DNA of 37,343 nucleotides from an uncultured Alistipes sp. (GCA_944326035.1 CALVCS010000013.1:1-37343); one strand, 5' to 3'. Counted from the stretch's first letter, positions 1 through 9,489 are shown. Notes: a model not told the origin generated them from the sequence alone. Translations and numbers: made by a program.

Positions 1-101
1 CGGTTCACCACAACCCGGCTCTGACCTATCCGGCTGCCAGCATGACGCTGTTGATCCCGGATCAGGAAATGCAGACCAACAACCTGTGCGTTCAAAACTA
101 A
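1..101 (+). CDS. SusD/RagB-family outer-membrane lipoprotein, C-terminal end only
   Basis: Only the last ~33 codons are in the window; the frame ends at TAA 99-101. The tail contains MTLLIPDQEMQTNN followed by a final VQN, resembling the conserved C-terminus of SusD/RagB starch-binding-like lipoproteins (the family pattern is roughly P-I-P-x-x-E-x-x-x-N-x-N-x-x-Q-N). SusD proteins sit on the outer surface and capture glycans for a SusC TonB-dependent transporter. The gene is followed by a strong terminator and then by glycosidase genes, so this is probably the SusCD end of a polysaccharide-utilisation locus extending left of the window. The assignment rests on a short tail, so it is moderate. 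Confidence 0.6.
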   Translation, partial: VHHNPALTYPAASMTLLIPDQEMQTNNLCVQN

Positions 102-146
102 GGATCTGATTGCTAAGAGCAATTCACAGAATTAGTCTTCTTACCT

Positions 147-181
147 CCAGGGCGGAACATCAGTTCCGCCCTGGTTTTTTT
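147..181 (+). terminator. Rho-independent terminator after the SusD-like gene
   Basis: A perfect 12-bp stem (147-158 with 163-174) encloses the 4-nt loop ATCA and is followed by seven T residues (175-181). It lies 45 nt after the SusD-like stop codon and should separate that transcript from the glycosidase operon. Confidence 0.9.
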
Positions 182-287
182 ATATTCTTTTCCGGTCAAC
201 CATATCATCGATCCGAACCACCCATCGATCTTTCCTTCATGCACACAGGAAACCCTGAGGGGCAAAGTGCCTTCCAAATATTTTTAC

Positions 288-295
288 TACCTTTG
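288..295 (+). promoter_or_regulatory. Bacteroidota -7 promoter element for the glycosidase operon
   Basis: TACCTTTG matches the Bacteroidota primary-sigma -7 consensus TAnnTTTG and lies 30 nt before the ATG at 326, just after the upstream terminator. No clear -33 TTTG was found at the usual distance. Confidence 0.6.
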
Positions 296-325
296 TTTAA
301 TCGGACCTAAATCTAACCTTAATCT

Positions 326-1987
326 ATGAAAACTACGCCTCTCGTTATTCTGACAACCTGGCTGCTCGGAGCGATCGCCTTGAGTTTCCATAGCTGTACA
401 TCTTCGCCTCAAACACCCAAACGTCCTTTCCGCCTAATCCATAATAATGACGGGAGCGACGCCTTATACAATCGATGGTTCCATTTTCGGCCGCTTTGCA
501 AAGCCGATATCGAAGCATATGTCGACATGGTTGCCAATTCACAAGTGACAACCTATATGATGTGTTCCGGCAGTGACTTTGTCTACTACCGTTCGCAATA
601 CGGTCGCCCTTTCGGTGACGACCTGAACGGCACCCTTGACTGCGGAAACGATACGGCCACCCTTCGGGCCTGGAAAACCTTCTACCAGAATTTCAAAAAC
701 CTGGAAGCAGAGGGAACCGATGTCATCGAGGCCTCCCTGCTGCGCGCGCAAGAAAAAGGGATGGAGGCCTTCATCACCTATCGCATGAACGATCTCCATT
801 TTGCCGATACCTCTTATCATTGTCCAATCCATTACAGCGATTTCTGGTTGGCCCACCCCGAATACTGGTTAGGCGATTCGACCCAAGGATGGCATAGCGC
901 AGGGGCTCTGAATTTCGCCATCGAAGCTGTCCGCCAACGAAAATTGGACATCATCACCGAACAACTCCAGAAATATGAGATGATCGATGGGTTCGATATG
1001 GACTTCATGCGCTTTCCGGTCTATTTCAAAAGCGGTGAAGGACCTCAAAACGCCCACCTGATCACCGATCTCGTTCGTAAAGTCCGGGCCAAGGTGGATT
1101 CGGTCTCGCAAGTGCGCGGGAAAAAGATTTTGTTGTCGGTCCGGGTTCCGTTTACGGTGGAGGGCTGCCTGATGAAAGGCCTCGATGTCCAAACGTGGGT
1201 CAACGAGGGATTGGTCGATTTTATCAGCATCGGCGCCCACTGGAAAGGCGAAACGGCTATGCCGGTTGCAAAATTCCGCCACGATCTGGGCAATGACCAG
1301 ATCCCGATCTACGCCACCATCGATGACGGTGGATACACGCCGCGGGAATTCTTCTCGGCCGGCATGTATCGCGGCATGGCCTCTCATATTCTGGCACAGG
1401 GAGGCGACGGCATCCAGCTGTTCAACTACTACTTCGGTCAGTATAATTCGGAACTCAACGGCAAGATCAAACTGGAAGAGGGCGGGCAAGTTTGTCGCGT
1501 CATCGAGCCCTCACTACTTCAGGAGATCGGGAAGATGGAAACCCTGAAAGGCCGCAACAAGATTTTCTGCGAATCGGACGGCGTCACCGACACGTACGGC
1601 ATTTTGCAAGTGGGGTCTCTCCCGCTGGCCATCAGCAACAGTCGCCGCTCGTCGGCCCATCTTTATATCGGAGACGATGTGCAGGAAACCGTTCCCGAAG
1701 AGACGATCCTGTTCATCCGTACCGACCGCCCCGCCCGATTCCAACTCGAAGTCAATGGCATAACGATCCCAGAACAGGACCAACGTCCTGACTATCCAAA
1801 ACTGTACGACCGTTGTCGGGGCATGCTCGACGACGATCAGGTCTATGCCTTCGTATTGCCGAACGGAGCGTTGCGCCAGGGTGACAATACGATCAGCTTC
1901 GTTTCCCAACAACCGCTGATCTTTGTCGTCCGCCGATTGGAAGCTGCCCTGAAATATGGAGACGTGACAACCCACGGGTACTTCTAA
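326..1987 (+). CDS. secreted lipoprotein, TIM-barrel glycoside-hydrolase-like, activity unknown
   Basis: 553 residues. The N-terminus is a hydrophobic signal with a plausible lipoprotein cysteine at residue 24 (FHSC, followed by TSS), suggesting export and outer-membrane anchoring. The body looks like a (beta/alpha)8 enzyme: DGFDMDFMRFPVYF around residue 230 resembles a strand ending in acidic and aromatic residues; IDDGGYTPREF and ASHILAQGGDGIQLFNYYFG follow. The C-terminal ~130 residues look like a beta-rich accessory domain (VGSLPLAISN, PEETILFIRTDRPARF). I recognise the type of protein, found in Bacteroidales glycan loci, but cannot name a GH family or substrate. It is the first gene of an operon with a GH141-like and a GH3 enzyme (69-nt gap to the next gene), which supports a carbohydrate role by context. 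Confidence 0.75.
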   Translation: MKTTPLVILTTWLLGAIALSFHSCTSSPQTPKRPFRLIHNNDGSDALYNRWFHFRPLCKADIEAYVDMVANSQVTTYMMCSGSDFVYYRSQYGRPFGDDLNGTLDCGNDTATLRAWKTFYQNFKNLEAEGTDVIEASLLRAQEKGMEAFITYRMNDLHFADTSYHCPIHYSDFWLAHPEYWLGDSTQGWHSAGALNFAIEAVRQRKLDIITEQLQKYEMIDGFDMDFMRFPVYFKSGEGPQNAHLITDLVRKVRAKVDSVSQVRGKKILLSVRVPFTVEGCLMKGLDVQTWVNEGLVDFISIGAHWKGETAMPVAKFRHDLGNDQIPIYATIDDGGYTPREFFSAGMYRGMASHILAQGGDGIQLFNYYFGQYNSELNGKIKLEEGGQVCRVIEPSLLQEIGKMETLKGRNKIFCESDGVTDTYGILQVGSLPLAISNSRRSSAHLYIGDDVQETVPEETILFIRTDRPARFQLEVNGITIPEQDQRPDYPKLYDRCRGMLDDDQVYAFVLPNGALRQGDNTISFVSQQPLIFVVRRLEAALKYGDVTTHGYF

Positions 1988-2056
1988 CCGACCGTCCTAT
2001 CCTTCACATCGACGGACAGAGGCTCCTGGCCATCGTCCGTTTCAACCCAAACCCTC

Positions 2057-4159
2057 ATGAAACGTATCTTATTTCCGCTTTTCGGACTCTTGTTGTTTGG
2101 AACGAGTTTCGGCGCCCCGACGCCGCAACGATTGTATGTCTCTCCCCACGGGTCGGACACCCAGGACGGGAGCACCCCTCAAACAGCTCTGCAGACATTG
2201 GATGGGGCCCGCCGAGCCATTCGCACACTCAAAGCCCAACAGGCTTTGACCGGCCCGCTGGAAGTGATCTTCGCTCCCGGAAATTACCCCCTCACACAAA
2301 CCGTGACCTTCACGGCGGAAGACTCCGGCACGCCGGAAGCTCCCATCACCTATCGTAGCGAAACCGAAGGAACGGCTCTATTGAATGGTGGCGTTTCGAT
2401 CACCGGCTGGCGCAAACATCGGAACGGGATTTGGGTCACTACGCTCCCGGCCGTCAAAGAGGGGAAATGGTGGTTCCGTCAACTCTATGTCAACGGCCAG
2501 TGGCGCGGCCGGGCACGTACCCCGAATCAAGGGGTGTTCGAAGTCCAGGCCACCACAGACACCACCACTCATCTCCGAAGCTATCAGGTACCCAGCGATT
2601 CGTTCATCTTTGCCCCCGGAGACCTCGATCCCGCGTGGAAACACCCCGAAAACGGCGAGACCATCATTTATCACTACTGGACCGACACCCATCTGCCGAT
2701 TCAAAGTATCGACGGAAAGACAAACCGGATTTCGTTCGGTTATCCCTCCGGGAAGGTGTTTCGGGATGGATTTGAAGGGGATCTGGCCCGCTATGTCGTT
2801 GAAAACATCTACGAAACCCTCGATCAACCGGGGGAATGGGTTCTCGATCGGGCCACCGGCCAACTGTTTTACCTGCCGATGCCCGGAGAGGAGATGGACC
2901 AAGTGGAGGTGATCGCTCCGGCCACCCAAACCTTACTCGCCTTCGAAGGCGATCCGCTCAACGGTCAATGGGTTGAACACCTACGCTTCGAAGGCCTGAC
3001 CCTCGCCTATTCCAACTTCGATCTGCCGTGGGGCGACTGCAACAATGCACAAGGAAGTGCCAGTGTCGCCGCATGCATCAACCTGCGAGGGACGCGTAAC
3101 TGTACGTTCGAAGCCTGTACGCTCCGCAACCTCGGAACGTTCGGATTCGAACTCTTCGAGGGTTGTACCTTTAACCGCTTTTGCCACAACACCCTCGAAC
3201 AGCTGGCCGCTGGAGGATTCCGCATTCGGGGCTCGGTCGCTGGCGGCCATCCGGCCCTGCGAACCGGAGACAACATTCTCAGCGACAACACTATCGCCTA
3301 TTATGGCAGAACCTATCCGTCCGGAGTCGGCATCCTGGTGATGCACAGCGATCGGAATACCATCGCCCATAACCTGATCCACCACGGCGACTATACCGGT
3401 ATTTCGGTCGGGTGGTCGTGGGGGTATCTGCGCAGCGCCGCCCGAGGCAATTTAATCGAAAAAAACCATATTCACGACATCGGTTACAACAATCTGCTGT
3501 CGGATATGGGCGGCATTTACACCCTGGGGCTCTCGCCCGGCACCACCGTCCGCGGCAACCTGATCCATGACGTCAATGCCAACCGTTACGGCGGCTGGGG
3601 CATCTATGCCGACGAAGGCTCCACCTCCATTCTGATCGAAAACAACCTCGTTTACCACACCAAATTCGGGACATTCAACATTCACTATGCCAAGGATTTG
3701 GTTGTCCGAAACAATATCTTTGCGCTGGGTCGCCTCCAACAATTCTCCCGATCGAAACGCGAAGACCATACGACCGTCTATTTCGAAGGGAATATTCTCT
3801 ATTGGACCCAGGGGCGTCTGTTGGTCGACGAGTACGAATGGAAAGACACCCCCTATCCGCTCCACGTCAACCCCTACCAACCGCCACGCGACACGACGGT
3901 GACGTTCGTCAGCGACTGGAACCTGTTCTATAACCCGAATCAACCCCAATCGGCCATCGATTTCAGCGGCCGTACCTGGGACGAATGGCTGGCCGAAGGG
4001 AAAGACCGTCATTCGATCTATGCCGATCCGCTGTTCGTCGCCCCTGAACAGGGCGACTTCCGGCTACGCCCCGAATCACCCGCCTGGAAACTCGGGTTCC
4101 ACCCGATCGACTGGCAGGACGTCGGCCCGCGACCCAAAACCCAAACTTCTACCTTATGA
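2057..4159 (+). CDS. secreted right-handed parallel beta-helix glycosidase, GH141-like
   Basis: 700 residues with a signal peptide ending near SFGA (residue 20). The mature N-terminus begins LYVSPHGSDTQDGSTPQTAL, the usual opening of parallel beta-helix glycan-active enzymes, followed by a TFTAEDSGTPEAPITYRS block and GKWWFRQLYVNGQWRGRART, which I associate with GH141 (known members include an alpha-L-fucosidase from rhamnogalacturonan-II degradation and a xylanase). Central coils carry repeated N-rich turns (SDNTIAYYG, HNLIHHGDYTGIS, KNHIHDIGYNN, ENNLVYH). GH120 beta-xylosidases and pectate-lyase-like proteins share this fold and are alternatives. Its stop overlaps the start of the GH3 gene by 4 nt (ATGA), implying coupled translation. 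The substrate is not determined. Confidence 0.75.
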   Translation: MKRILFPLFGLLLFGTSFGAPTPQRLYVSPHGSDTQDGSTPQTALQTLDGARRAIRTLKAQQALTGPLEVIFAPGNYPLTQTVTFTAEDSGTPEAPITYRSETEGTALLNGGVSITGWRKHRNGIWVTTLPAVKEGKWWFRQLYVNGQWRGRARTPNQGVFEVQATTDTTTHLRSYQVPSDSFIFAPGDLDPAWKHPENGETIIYHYWTDTHLPIQSIDGKTNRISFGYPSGKVFRDGFEGDLARYVVENIYETLDQPGEWVLDRATGQLFYLPMPGEEMDQVEVIAPATQTLLAFEGDPLNGQWVEHLRFEGLTLAYSNFDLPWGDCNNAQGSASVAACINLRGTRNCTFEACTLRNLGTFGFELFEGCTFNRFCHNTLEQLAAGGFRIRGSVAGGHPALRTGDNILSDNTIAYYGRTYPSGVGILVMHSDRNTIAHNLIHHGDYTGISVGWSWGYLRSAARGNLIEKNHIHDIGYNNLLSDMGGIYTLGLSPGTTVRGNLIHDVNANRYGGWGIYADEGSTSILIENNLVYHTKFGTFNIHYAKDLVVRNNIFALGRLQQFSRSKREDHTTVYFEGNILYWTQGRLLVDEYEWKDTPYPLHVNPYQPPRDTTVTFVSDWNLFYNPNQPQSAIDFSGRTWDEWLAEGKDRHSIYADPLFVAPEQGDFRLRPESPAWKLGFHPIDWQDVGPRPKTQTSTL

Positions 4160-6774
4160 TTCACGCTTGGAAACGACCGGGATGGATGACCATCCTGCTG
4201 TGTAGTGTGCTCGGGGCCCAGGCACACGAACCCTCCCCGAACCCGAACCGAACGAGCTCCGGTGCTCGAACCGAAATCACCACTTCCGGTCCCGCCTTCC
4301 GAAACCCGGAACTTCCCTTGGAGGAACGGGTGACCGATCTGATGAACCGTCTGCGGCCCGATGAAAAGATCGGACTGTTGTGTGCCATGCAACCGGCCAT
4401 CGAACGGTTAGGGATTCCGGCCTATGATTGGTGGAGCGAATGCCTGCATGGGGTGGCCCGAGCCGGTCAAGCAACGGTTTTTCCAAAACCGATCGCCACC
4501 GGCAGCGCCTGGGATCCCGACCTGACCCAACGAATCGCCACCGCCATTTCGGACGAGGCTCGGGCCAAATACCACGCCGCCCTCCGTACCCAAGGCTATA
4601 CCGCCCGCTATGAGGGGCTGACCTTCTTCTCCCCAACGCTCAACCTGGCTCGCGATCCCCGTTGGGGTCGGACGGACGAGTGTTATAGCGAAGATCCGCT
4701 TCTGACCGGCCTGCTGGGCGAAGCATTCATCCGAGGTCTCCAAGGAGACGATCCCCGCTACCTGAAACTGGTCGCTACCTCCAAACACTTCGTCGCCAAC
4801 AACGAAGAGAATCGTCGTCTGGACGGTTCCGCCGATGTCGACATGCAATCGTTGCGGGAATACTACTTCCCGGCCTTTCGCCGTAGCGTCGAACAGGGAA
4901 AGGTTACCTCCGTCATGGGGGCCTACAATGCCTTAAACGGCGTTCCTTGTTGTGCCGATCCTTTCCTGCTCACCCAGGTCTTGCGCCGGGAGTGGGGTTT
5001 TGATGGCGTGGTGATCTCCGACGGATCGGCCATGGCCAAAATCCATACCCACCACCACTATGCCCCCTCTCCCGAAGAGGCATCCGCCCTCGCCCTGCGG
5101 GCCGGTTGCGACATGTCTCTGCGAGACGAATACGGATCCACCCTGCCCGCAGCTCTACAACAGGGGCTGATCACGCAGGCGGATATCGACACCGCTGTAC
5201 AACGGGTGCTGACCTTGCGCATGCGCCTGGGAATGTTCGATCCGCCGGAGCAAGTCCCTTATGCCTCGATTCCCGACAGCGTGGTCGAATGCCAGGCCCA
5301 CCGTGCCCTGGCTTTGGAGGCTGCCCGCAAATCGATCATCTTACTCGAAAACCACGGGATTCTCCCCCTGCAACCGGAACGACTCCAGAAAATCGCCCTG
5401 ATCGGCGAGGCCTTCCGCAAGGTCCATTACGGCGATTACAGCGCCGAACCGGTTCACAATCTCACCCTGTTGGATGCCATTCGCACAGCGCTTGCCGACC
5501 GGGTCGACGTACAGTGGACCACGGACGCGACACAACCCGAACTGATCGCTCCGGAATATTTCATGCGCCCCGAAGCCCATGCCTATGATGGGCGGGTCGG
5601 ACTGACCGGCGAATATTTCGACAACGAAACGCTGCAAGGGCAACCGTTCACCGTCCGCCACGACCATCAGATCGATTTCACGCTGAGCGGCCGCAACAAC
5701 CGCGACATGCAACAGCCTCAACATCTGTCGATTCGCTGGCATAGTCGATTGGTCGCTCCGGCTACGGGCGACTATCTGATCCTCCTGCAACAACACGAAG
5801 CCGACTCCCGGTTATGGATCGGCGATCAACCCGTCCACCTGGAGGGCAAAAGTGCCGACGGCAAAGAGCTGCGCTGCAAAGTCCATCTGGAAAAGGGCAT
5901 TCCCTATGAACTGCGGGTCGAAAGCCGTCGGGTCGGTCGTAATGCCCACATCCGGTTATTGTGGCAACAGGCCCTCCCGGAAGGCACCCCCGATGCCCGT
6001 CAACTGGCGGCGGAAGCCGATGCCGCCATCGTCTTCATTCGCGATGCCGGCGGTGCCGAAGGGAAAGACCGTTCATCACTCCGTCTCGATCCTCGCCAAT
6101 TGAAACTGATCCAGGAGATCGTCCAGGCCAATCCGCGCACGGTGGTCATCCTCGGCACCAGTGCTCCGCTGATTCTCACCCCCTTGAAAGAACTTTGCCC
6201 GGCTCTGCTGTGCAGTTGGATTGCCGGACAGGGCGAATCGCAAGCCTTGTGTGATCTGCTTTTCGGAACGGTCAACCCTTCGGGGAAAACCCCCGTCACC
6301 TTTTTTGCCGACGAAAGCCAACTCCCCGCTCTGGACGATTACGACGTAACGCATGGACGCACCTACCAATATTTCAACGGCGATGTTTGCTATCCGTTCG
6401 GCTACGGACTCAGCTACACGACCTATCAATATCAACGGCCGACCCTCTCCAATCGCCACCTGACGTCGGCCGATACGCTCCAAATTCAGGTCGAAGTGGC
6501 CAACATCGGCACACGGGCAGGTGAAGAGATCGTCCAATGTTATGCCGCCTCACCCTCTTGGGCCGCCAAAGGGTTACGACAAAAACTGATCGCCTTCGAA
6601 CGGATCGCCCTGCAGGCCGGCGAGCGACGCCAAGTCACGTTCGAGATTCCGGTCGCCGATCTGGCCCGTTGGGACACGACACGTGGCTGCTGGTACGTGG
6701 AACCCGATCGCTATGAAATTCGCGTAGGATCCAATTCTGTCGATTGGAAGACTGTCTCCTGCGACATACGCTGA
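4156..6774 (+). CDS. secreted glycoside hydrolase family 3 enzyme with PA14 insert (beta-xylosidase/beta-glucosidase type)
   Basis: 872 residues with a signal peptide ending near AQA (residue 23). The GH3 N-terminal barrel runs from about 50 to 370: NLARDPRWGRTDECYSEDP, the K210-H211 pair in TSKHFVANNEENRR, and the nucleophile D289 in VVISDGSAM. A GH3 C-terminal sandwich starts near 385 and is interrupted at about 480-615 by a PA14 domain (LTGEYFDNETLQG onward). The segment AEGKDRSSLRL probably holds the acid/base glutamate. A fibronectin-III-like domain (VEVANIGTRAGEEIVQCY) closes the protein. This architecture is typical of exo-acting beta-xylosidases and beta-glucosidases that release single sugars; the exact sugar cannot be read from sequence. 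The start overlaps the preceding stop by 4 nt. Confidence 0.92.
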   Translation: MIHAWKRPGWMTILLCSVLGAQAHEPSPNPNRTSSGARTEITTSGPAFRNPELPLEERVTDLMNRLRPDEKIGLLCAMQPAIERLGIPAYDWWSECLHGVARAGQATVFPKPIATGSAWDPDLTQRIATAISDEARAKYHAALRTQGYTARYEGLTFFSPTLNLARDPRWGRTDECYSEDPLLTGLLGEAFIRGLQGDDPRYLKLVATSKHFVANNEENRRLDGSADVDMQSLREYYFPAFRRSVEQGKVTSVMGAYNALNGVPCCADPFLLTQVLRREWGFDGVVISDGSAMAKIHTHHHYAPSPEEASALALRAGCDMSLRDEYGSTLPAALQQGLITQADIDTAVQRVLTLRMRLGMFDPPEQVPYASIPDSVVECQAHRALALEAARKSIILLENHGILPLQPERLQKIALIGEAFRKVHYGDYSAEPVHNLTLLDAIRTALADRVDVQWTTDATQPELIAPEYFMRPEAHAYDGRVGLTGEYFDNETLQGQPFTVRHDHQIDFTLSGRNNRDMQQPQHLSIRWHSRLVAPATGDYLILLQQHEADSRLWIGDQPVHLEGKSADGKELRCKVHLEKGIPYELRVESRRVGRNAHIRLLWQQALPEGTPDARQLAAEADAAIVFIRDAGGAEGKDRSSLRLDPRQLKLIQEIVQANPRTVVILGTSAPLILTPLKELCPALLCSWIAGQGESQALCDLLFGTVNPSGKTPVTFFADESQLPALDDYDVTHGRTYQYFNGDVCYPFGYGLSYTTYQYQRPTLSNRHLTSADTLQIQVEVANIGTRAGEEIVQCYAASPSWAAKGLRQKLIAFERIALQAGERRQVTFEIPVADLARWDTTRGCWYVEPDRYEIRVGSNSVDWKTVSCDIR

Positions 6775-6884
6775 CGCCGAGAGCTGATCCGATTACCGTC
6801 CCCGATCTCAACGATACGACCAGAACAGCCTCTCACCACCTCATCATCGGGAGGCAAAGGAGCTTTCCCGACCAAACGGATGCC

Positions 6885-6937
6885 CCTAAACCTTGCAGGG
6901 GAGACACTTTTCACGTGTCTCCCCTGCAAGGTTTAGG
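6885..6937. repeat. perfect 23-bp inverted repeat between convergent operons
   Basis: Arms 6885-6907 and 6915-6937 are exact reverse complements over 23 bp with a 7-nt spacer (TTTTCAC). The element lies between the GH3 stop (6774, plus strand) and the TolC-like stop (6977, minus strand). It can fold into a very stable hairpin from either strand and probably acts as a bidirectional transcript end or RNA-stabilising structure. Neither side has a long T tract, so it is not a textbook intrinsic terminator. Confidence 0.85.
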
Positions 6938-6976
6938 ACGATGTATCCCTCATGTCCCGGACCATCGCTCCGATCG

Positions 6977-8335
6977 CTATTCCAACGTGATGGGAATTCC
7001 CTGATAAAAATCGAGAATTTTGGTCCGGAACAGATATTCGTACTGAGCCTGCAACTGTTCGGAACGACTGGTGACCATCTTGGTTTGCGCCTCACTGTAT
7101 TCATACACCGCCAACATGCCGACATCATAACGCTCCTGGGCATAGGCAAAAGCCTCTCGCGCCGCCTCATAAGCCGCCTGCGTAGAACGATATTTAGAGA
7201 CCGACGCAACGGCGCTCTGATAGGCCTGTTGAATCTCTTTGTAAAGAGACAACTTCACATTATCCAACTCCAGGTTCCGATTCTGGATCTCCAGACGAGC
7301 TTGACGCACCTGATTGCGCGTCTGTAAGCGGTTGAAAATCGGAACGCTCAGGTTGAAACCAATGGCTTCCCGTTGATTATCCCGCCACTGAGAAACCACA
7401 CTGGGATTGGCAAACCCCGCAGTCAATAACTGATTGAACCCGCTGGTATACGAGAGCCCGAAGTTCAGCGTCGGCCAAAAAGCCGATTGAGCGACCTTCA
7501 AACTCCGACGACTACTCTCCAGACGATATTGAGCCTCTTTCACGTGCGGTTTAATATCCAGCGCCGTCGCATAAATGCGTTCCGGATCGGGAATCGGCCC
7601 CACGAGCGACCAACGTTCGTCATCCACCCCCGGTTCTACGATATCGAAATCGGAAATCCCCAACAGATTCAAACTCTGCGCCAGATTCAACAACGCCAAA
7701 TCCCGATCGTTGCAGGCATTGGTCAGATTCAACTGATCTTTCGCCCATTGGGCCTTGATATCGAACAACTGCGACTCCGGGACCTTGCCCGCCTCCAACA
7801 ACGCCTCGGTGCGCGTCACCTGACGAGCCGTCAGATCCAGCTGCTCCTGATACACCTTCACGATCTCCTTTTTAAACAGGGCCTCCAGATAGAGCGACGT
7901 CACCTGCAACTCCAGGTTTTCTTTGGCCTTGTTCAGATTTTCGGTCGCGGCCTTCAGATCCAATTCGTCCACTTCGATTTGCCGGCTGATCTTCATCCCG
8001 GAAAACACCGGCACCGAAGAGCTCAAGGCAAACTGCGTCGCACTGGCCGCTTTCGCCACCTCATAGATCCCCGACCCCTGCGACATTGAGCGGCCGAAGT
8101 TGAAACTCTGATTGGCGCTGCCACCCAGACTCGGCAAACGGCTGTTCTTCGAGGTATTGAGGGTAATTTCCGCGTTGTCTACCCCCAACGCCTGTTGCTG
8201 AATCTCGATATTGTGCTCCACCGCATAATCGATACACTGCCTCAACGTCCAGGTCTCCTGTGCATGCCCCGTCGCCACACTCCCGAGGAGCAACAGCACA
8301 GCCCCCCGCCATCCTAAGCTGTAGATCCGTTTCAT
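6977..8335 (-). CDS. TolC-family outer-membrane efflux channel
   Basis: 452 residues. The signal peptide ends near GHA (residue 25), and the mature protein opens ETWTLRQCIDYAVEHNIEIQ, the standard start of outer-membrane efflux proteins. Two long alternating Ala/Gln/Asn/Glu-rich helical halves follow, with FGLSYTSGF and FNLSVPIFNR as paired beta-barrel segments; the length fits the family. It would form the outer-membrane duct for the ABC exporter encoded upstream on the same strand. Its start codon overlaps the adaptor stop by 4 nt (8332-8335), so it is the last gene of the five-gene operon and translationally coupled. The substrate is unknown. Confidence 0.93.
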   Translation of the reverse strand: MKRIYSLGWRGAVLLLLGSVATGHAQETWTLRQCIDYAVEHNIEIQQQALGVDNAEITLNTSKNSRLPSLGGSANQSFNFGRSMSQGSGIYEVAKAASATQFALSSSVPVFSGMKISRQIEVDELDLKAATENLNKAKENLELQVTSLYLEALFKKEIVKVYQEQLDLTARQVTRTEALLEAGKVPESQLFDIKAQWAKDQLNLTNACNDRDLALLNLAQSLNLLGISDFDIVEPGVDDERWSLVGPIPDPERIYATALDIKPHVKEAQYRLESSRRSLKVAQSAFWPTLNFGLSYTSGFNQLLTAGFANPSVVSQWRDNQREAIGFNLSVPIFNRLQTRNQVRQARLEIQNRNLELDNVKLSLYKEIQQAYQSAVASVSKYRSTQAAYEAAREAFAYAQERYDVGMLAVYEYSEAQTKMVTSRSEQLQAQYEYLFRTKILDFYQGIPITLE

Positions 8336-9450
8336 GATTTTCCTTTTTTCGTTTCGGTCATGGCATTGCCACGCACCTGTTCGCCCTGCGTCAATCCGTC
8401 CGTCACCTCTACCTGAATGCCATTGGAAAGGCCGATCTGTACCACCCGTTTTTCAAAATGCTGCACACCCCCCAGCGAATCCTTCAGCACGTACACAAAG
8501 GTCGAATCACCCGTGAACTGCACCGCACTCTCCGGCACCCCCAACACACCGTCCGCCCGTTCCAGCACGATCTGAGCATTGGCACTATAACCGGCTCGCA
8601 CCTCCACCGAATCGGGCAGGTTGACCGCTGCCTTAATCTCGAATAAAATGGCCCCGTTCTCTTCCACCCCCTGCGGGGAAATATATTCCAGACTCGCATC
8701 GAAAGTCTGCCCTTCGAGCGCCCCGATGGTCAGTTTAATCGGCATGCCGACCCGGATCCGGCCCACTTCGGTTTCGTCGATCTTCCCGATGAAAATCAGA
8801 TCATTCATATCGGCCACCGTCGCGATGGTCGTCCCGTCATTGAACGTATTGGCCTGAATCACCGAATTCCCCACCTTGACCGGAACATCCAACACCATTC
8901 CGTCGATGGTCGACCGAATCTGCGTATTGCTCAACTGAGCCATTTTTTTGGAAATCCCCTCTTTGACAATATCCAGGTTATCGCGGGCATTGTCCAGCTC
9001 CTCCCATGCCTTGGCGTAATCGGCCTCCGACTTATCCATTTCATCCCGGGAGATGACCCCTTTTTCGTAGAGCTGTTTCTGACGTCCGTATTCGGATTCG
9101 ACCTGTCGCAGATCGATCTCGGCAATCCGAACCCGCGATTCCGCCGCATTCAGCGAGCTCATTTCGGGAATCACCTTCACCGTGGCGAGCACATCCCCGG
9201 CACGGACATGATCGCCCGCCTCTTTCTTCAATTCGGAAATAATTCCCGAGATCTGGGGCTTGATCAGCACTTCGTCCCGCGGAGAGACCTTCCCGGTCGC
9301 CACCGAGATGTTCTCAAACGAGACGGTATCGACTTTCAGCAACTCGTAACGGGTCGACTGTGGGCGAGATTTCCGCCACAACAGGTAAAACGTACCCAAA
9401 ATCACCCCCGCAAAAATGAGCAGCAATACGATTTTGAAGACTTTTTTCAT
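8332..9450 (-). CDS. periplasmic adaptor (HlyD/MacA-type membrane fusion protein)
   Basis: 372 residues with one N-terminal membrane anchor (about residues 7-25). The biotinyl-lipoyl-like half-motif GKVSPRDEVLIKPQISGIIS and its return half (TIDGMVLDVPVKVGNSV) flank a coiled-coil hairpin (about 95-175: AESRVRIAEIDLRQVESEYG and on). Beta-barrel and membrane-proximal domains follow. MacA-type adaptors bridge a MacB-type ABC pump and a TolC channel, which matches the neighbours. The gene follows the second permease by 39 nt and overlaps the TolC-like gene by 4 nt. Confidence 0.92.
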   Translation of the reverse strand: MKKVFKIVLLLIFAGVILGTFYLLWRKSRPQSTRYELLKVDTVSFENISVATGKVSPRDEVLIKPQISGIISELKKEAGDHVRAGDVLATVKVIPEMSSLNAAESRVRIAEIDLRQVESEYGRQKQLYEKGVISRDEMDKSEADYAKAWEELDNARDNLDIVKEGISKKMAQLSNTQIRSTIDGMVLDVPVKVGNSVIQANTFNDGTTIATVADMNDLIFIGKIDETEVGRIRVGMPIKLTIGALEGQTFDASLEYISPQGVEENGAILFEIKAAVNLPDSVEVRAGYSANAQIVLERADGVLGVPESAVQFTGDSTFVYVLKDSLGGVQHFEKRVVQIGLSNGIQVEVTDGLTQGEQVRGNAMTETKKGKS

Positions 9451-9489
9451 ATGGATTGACAGGATTTATTTGGTTCTATAATCAGGCAT

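Noticed and set aside
110..310. 66-residue open frame between the SusD-like gene and the first glycosidase
   Set aside because: It runs through the terminator hairpin and the promoter; no domain is visible.
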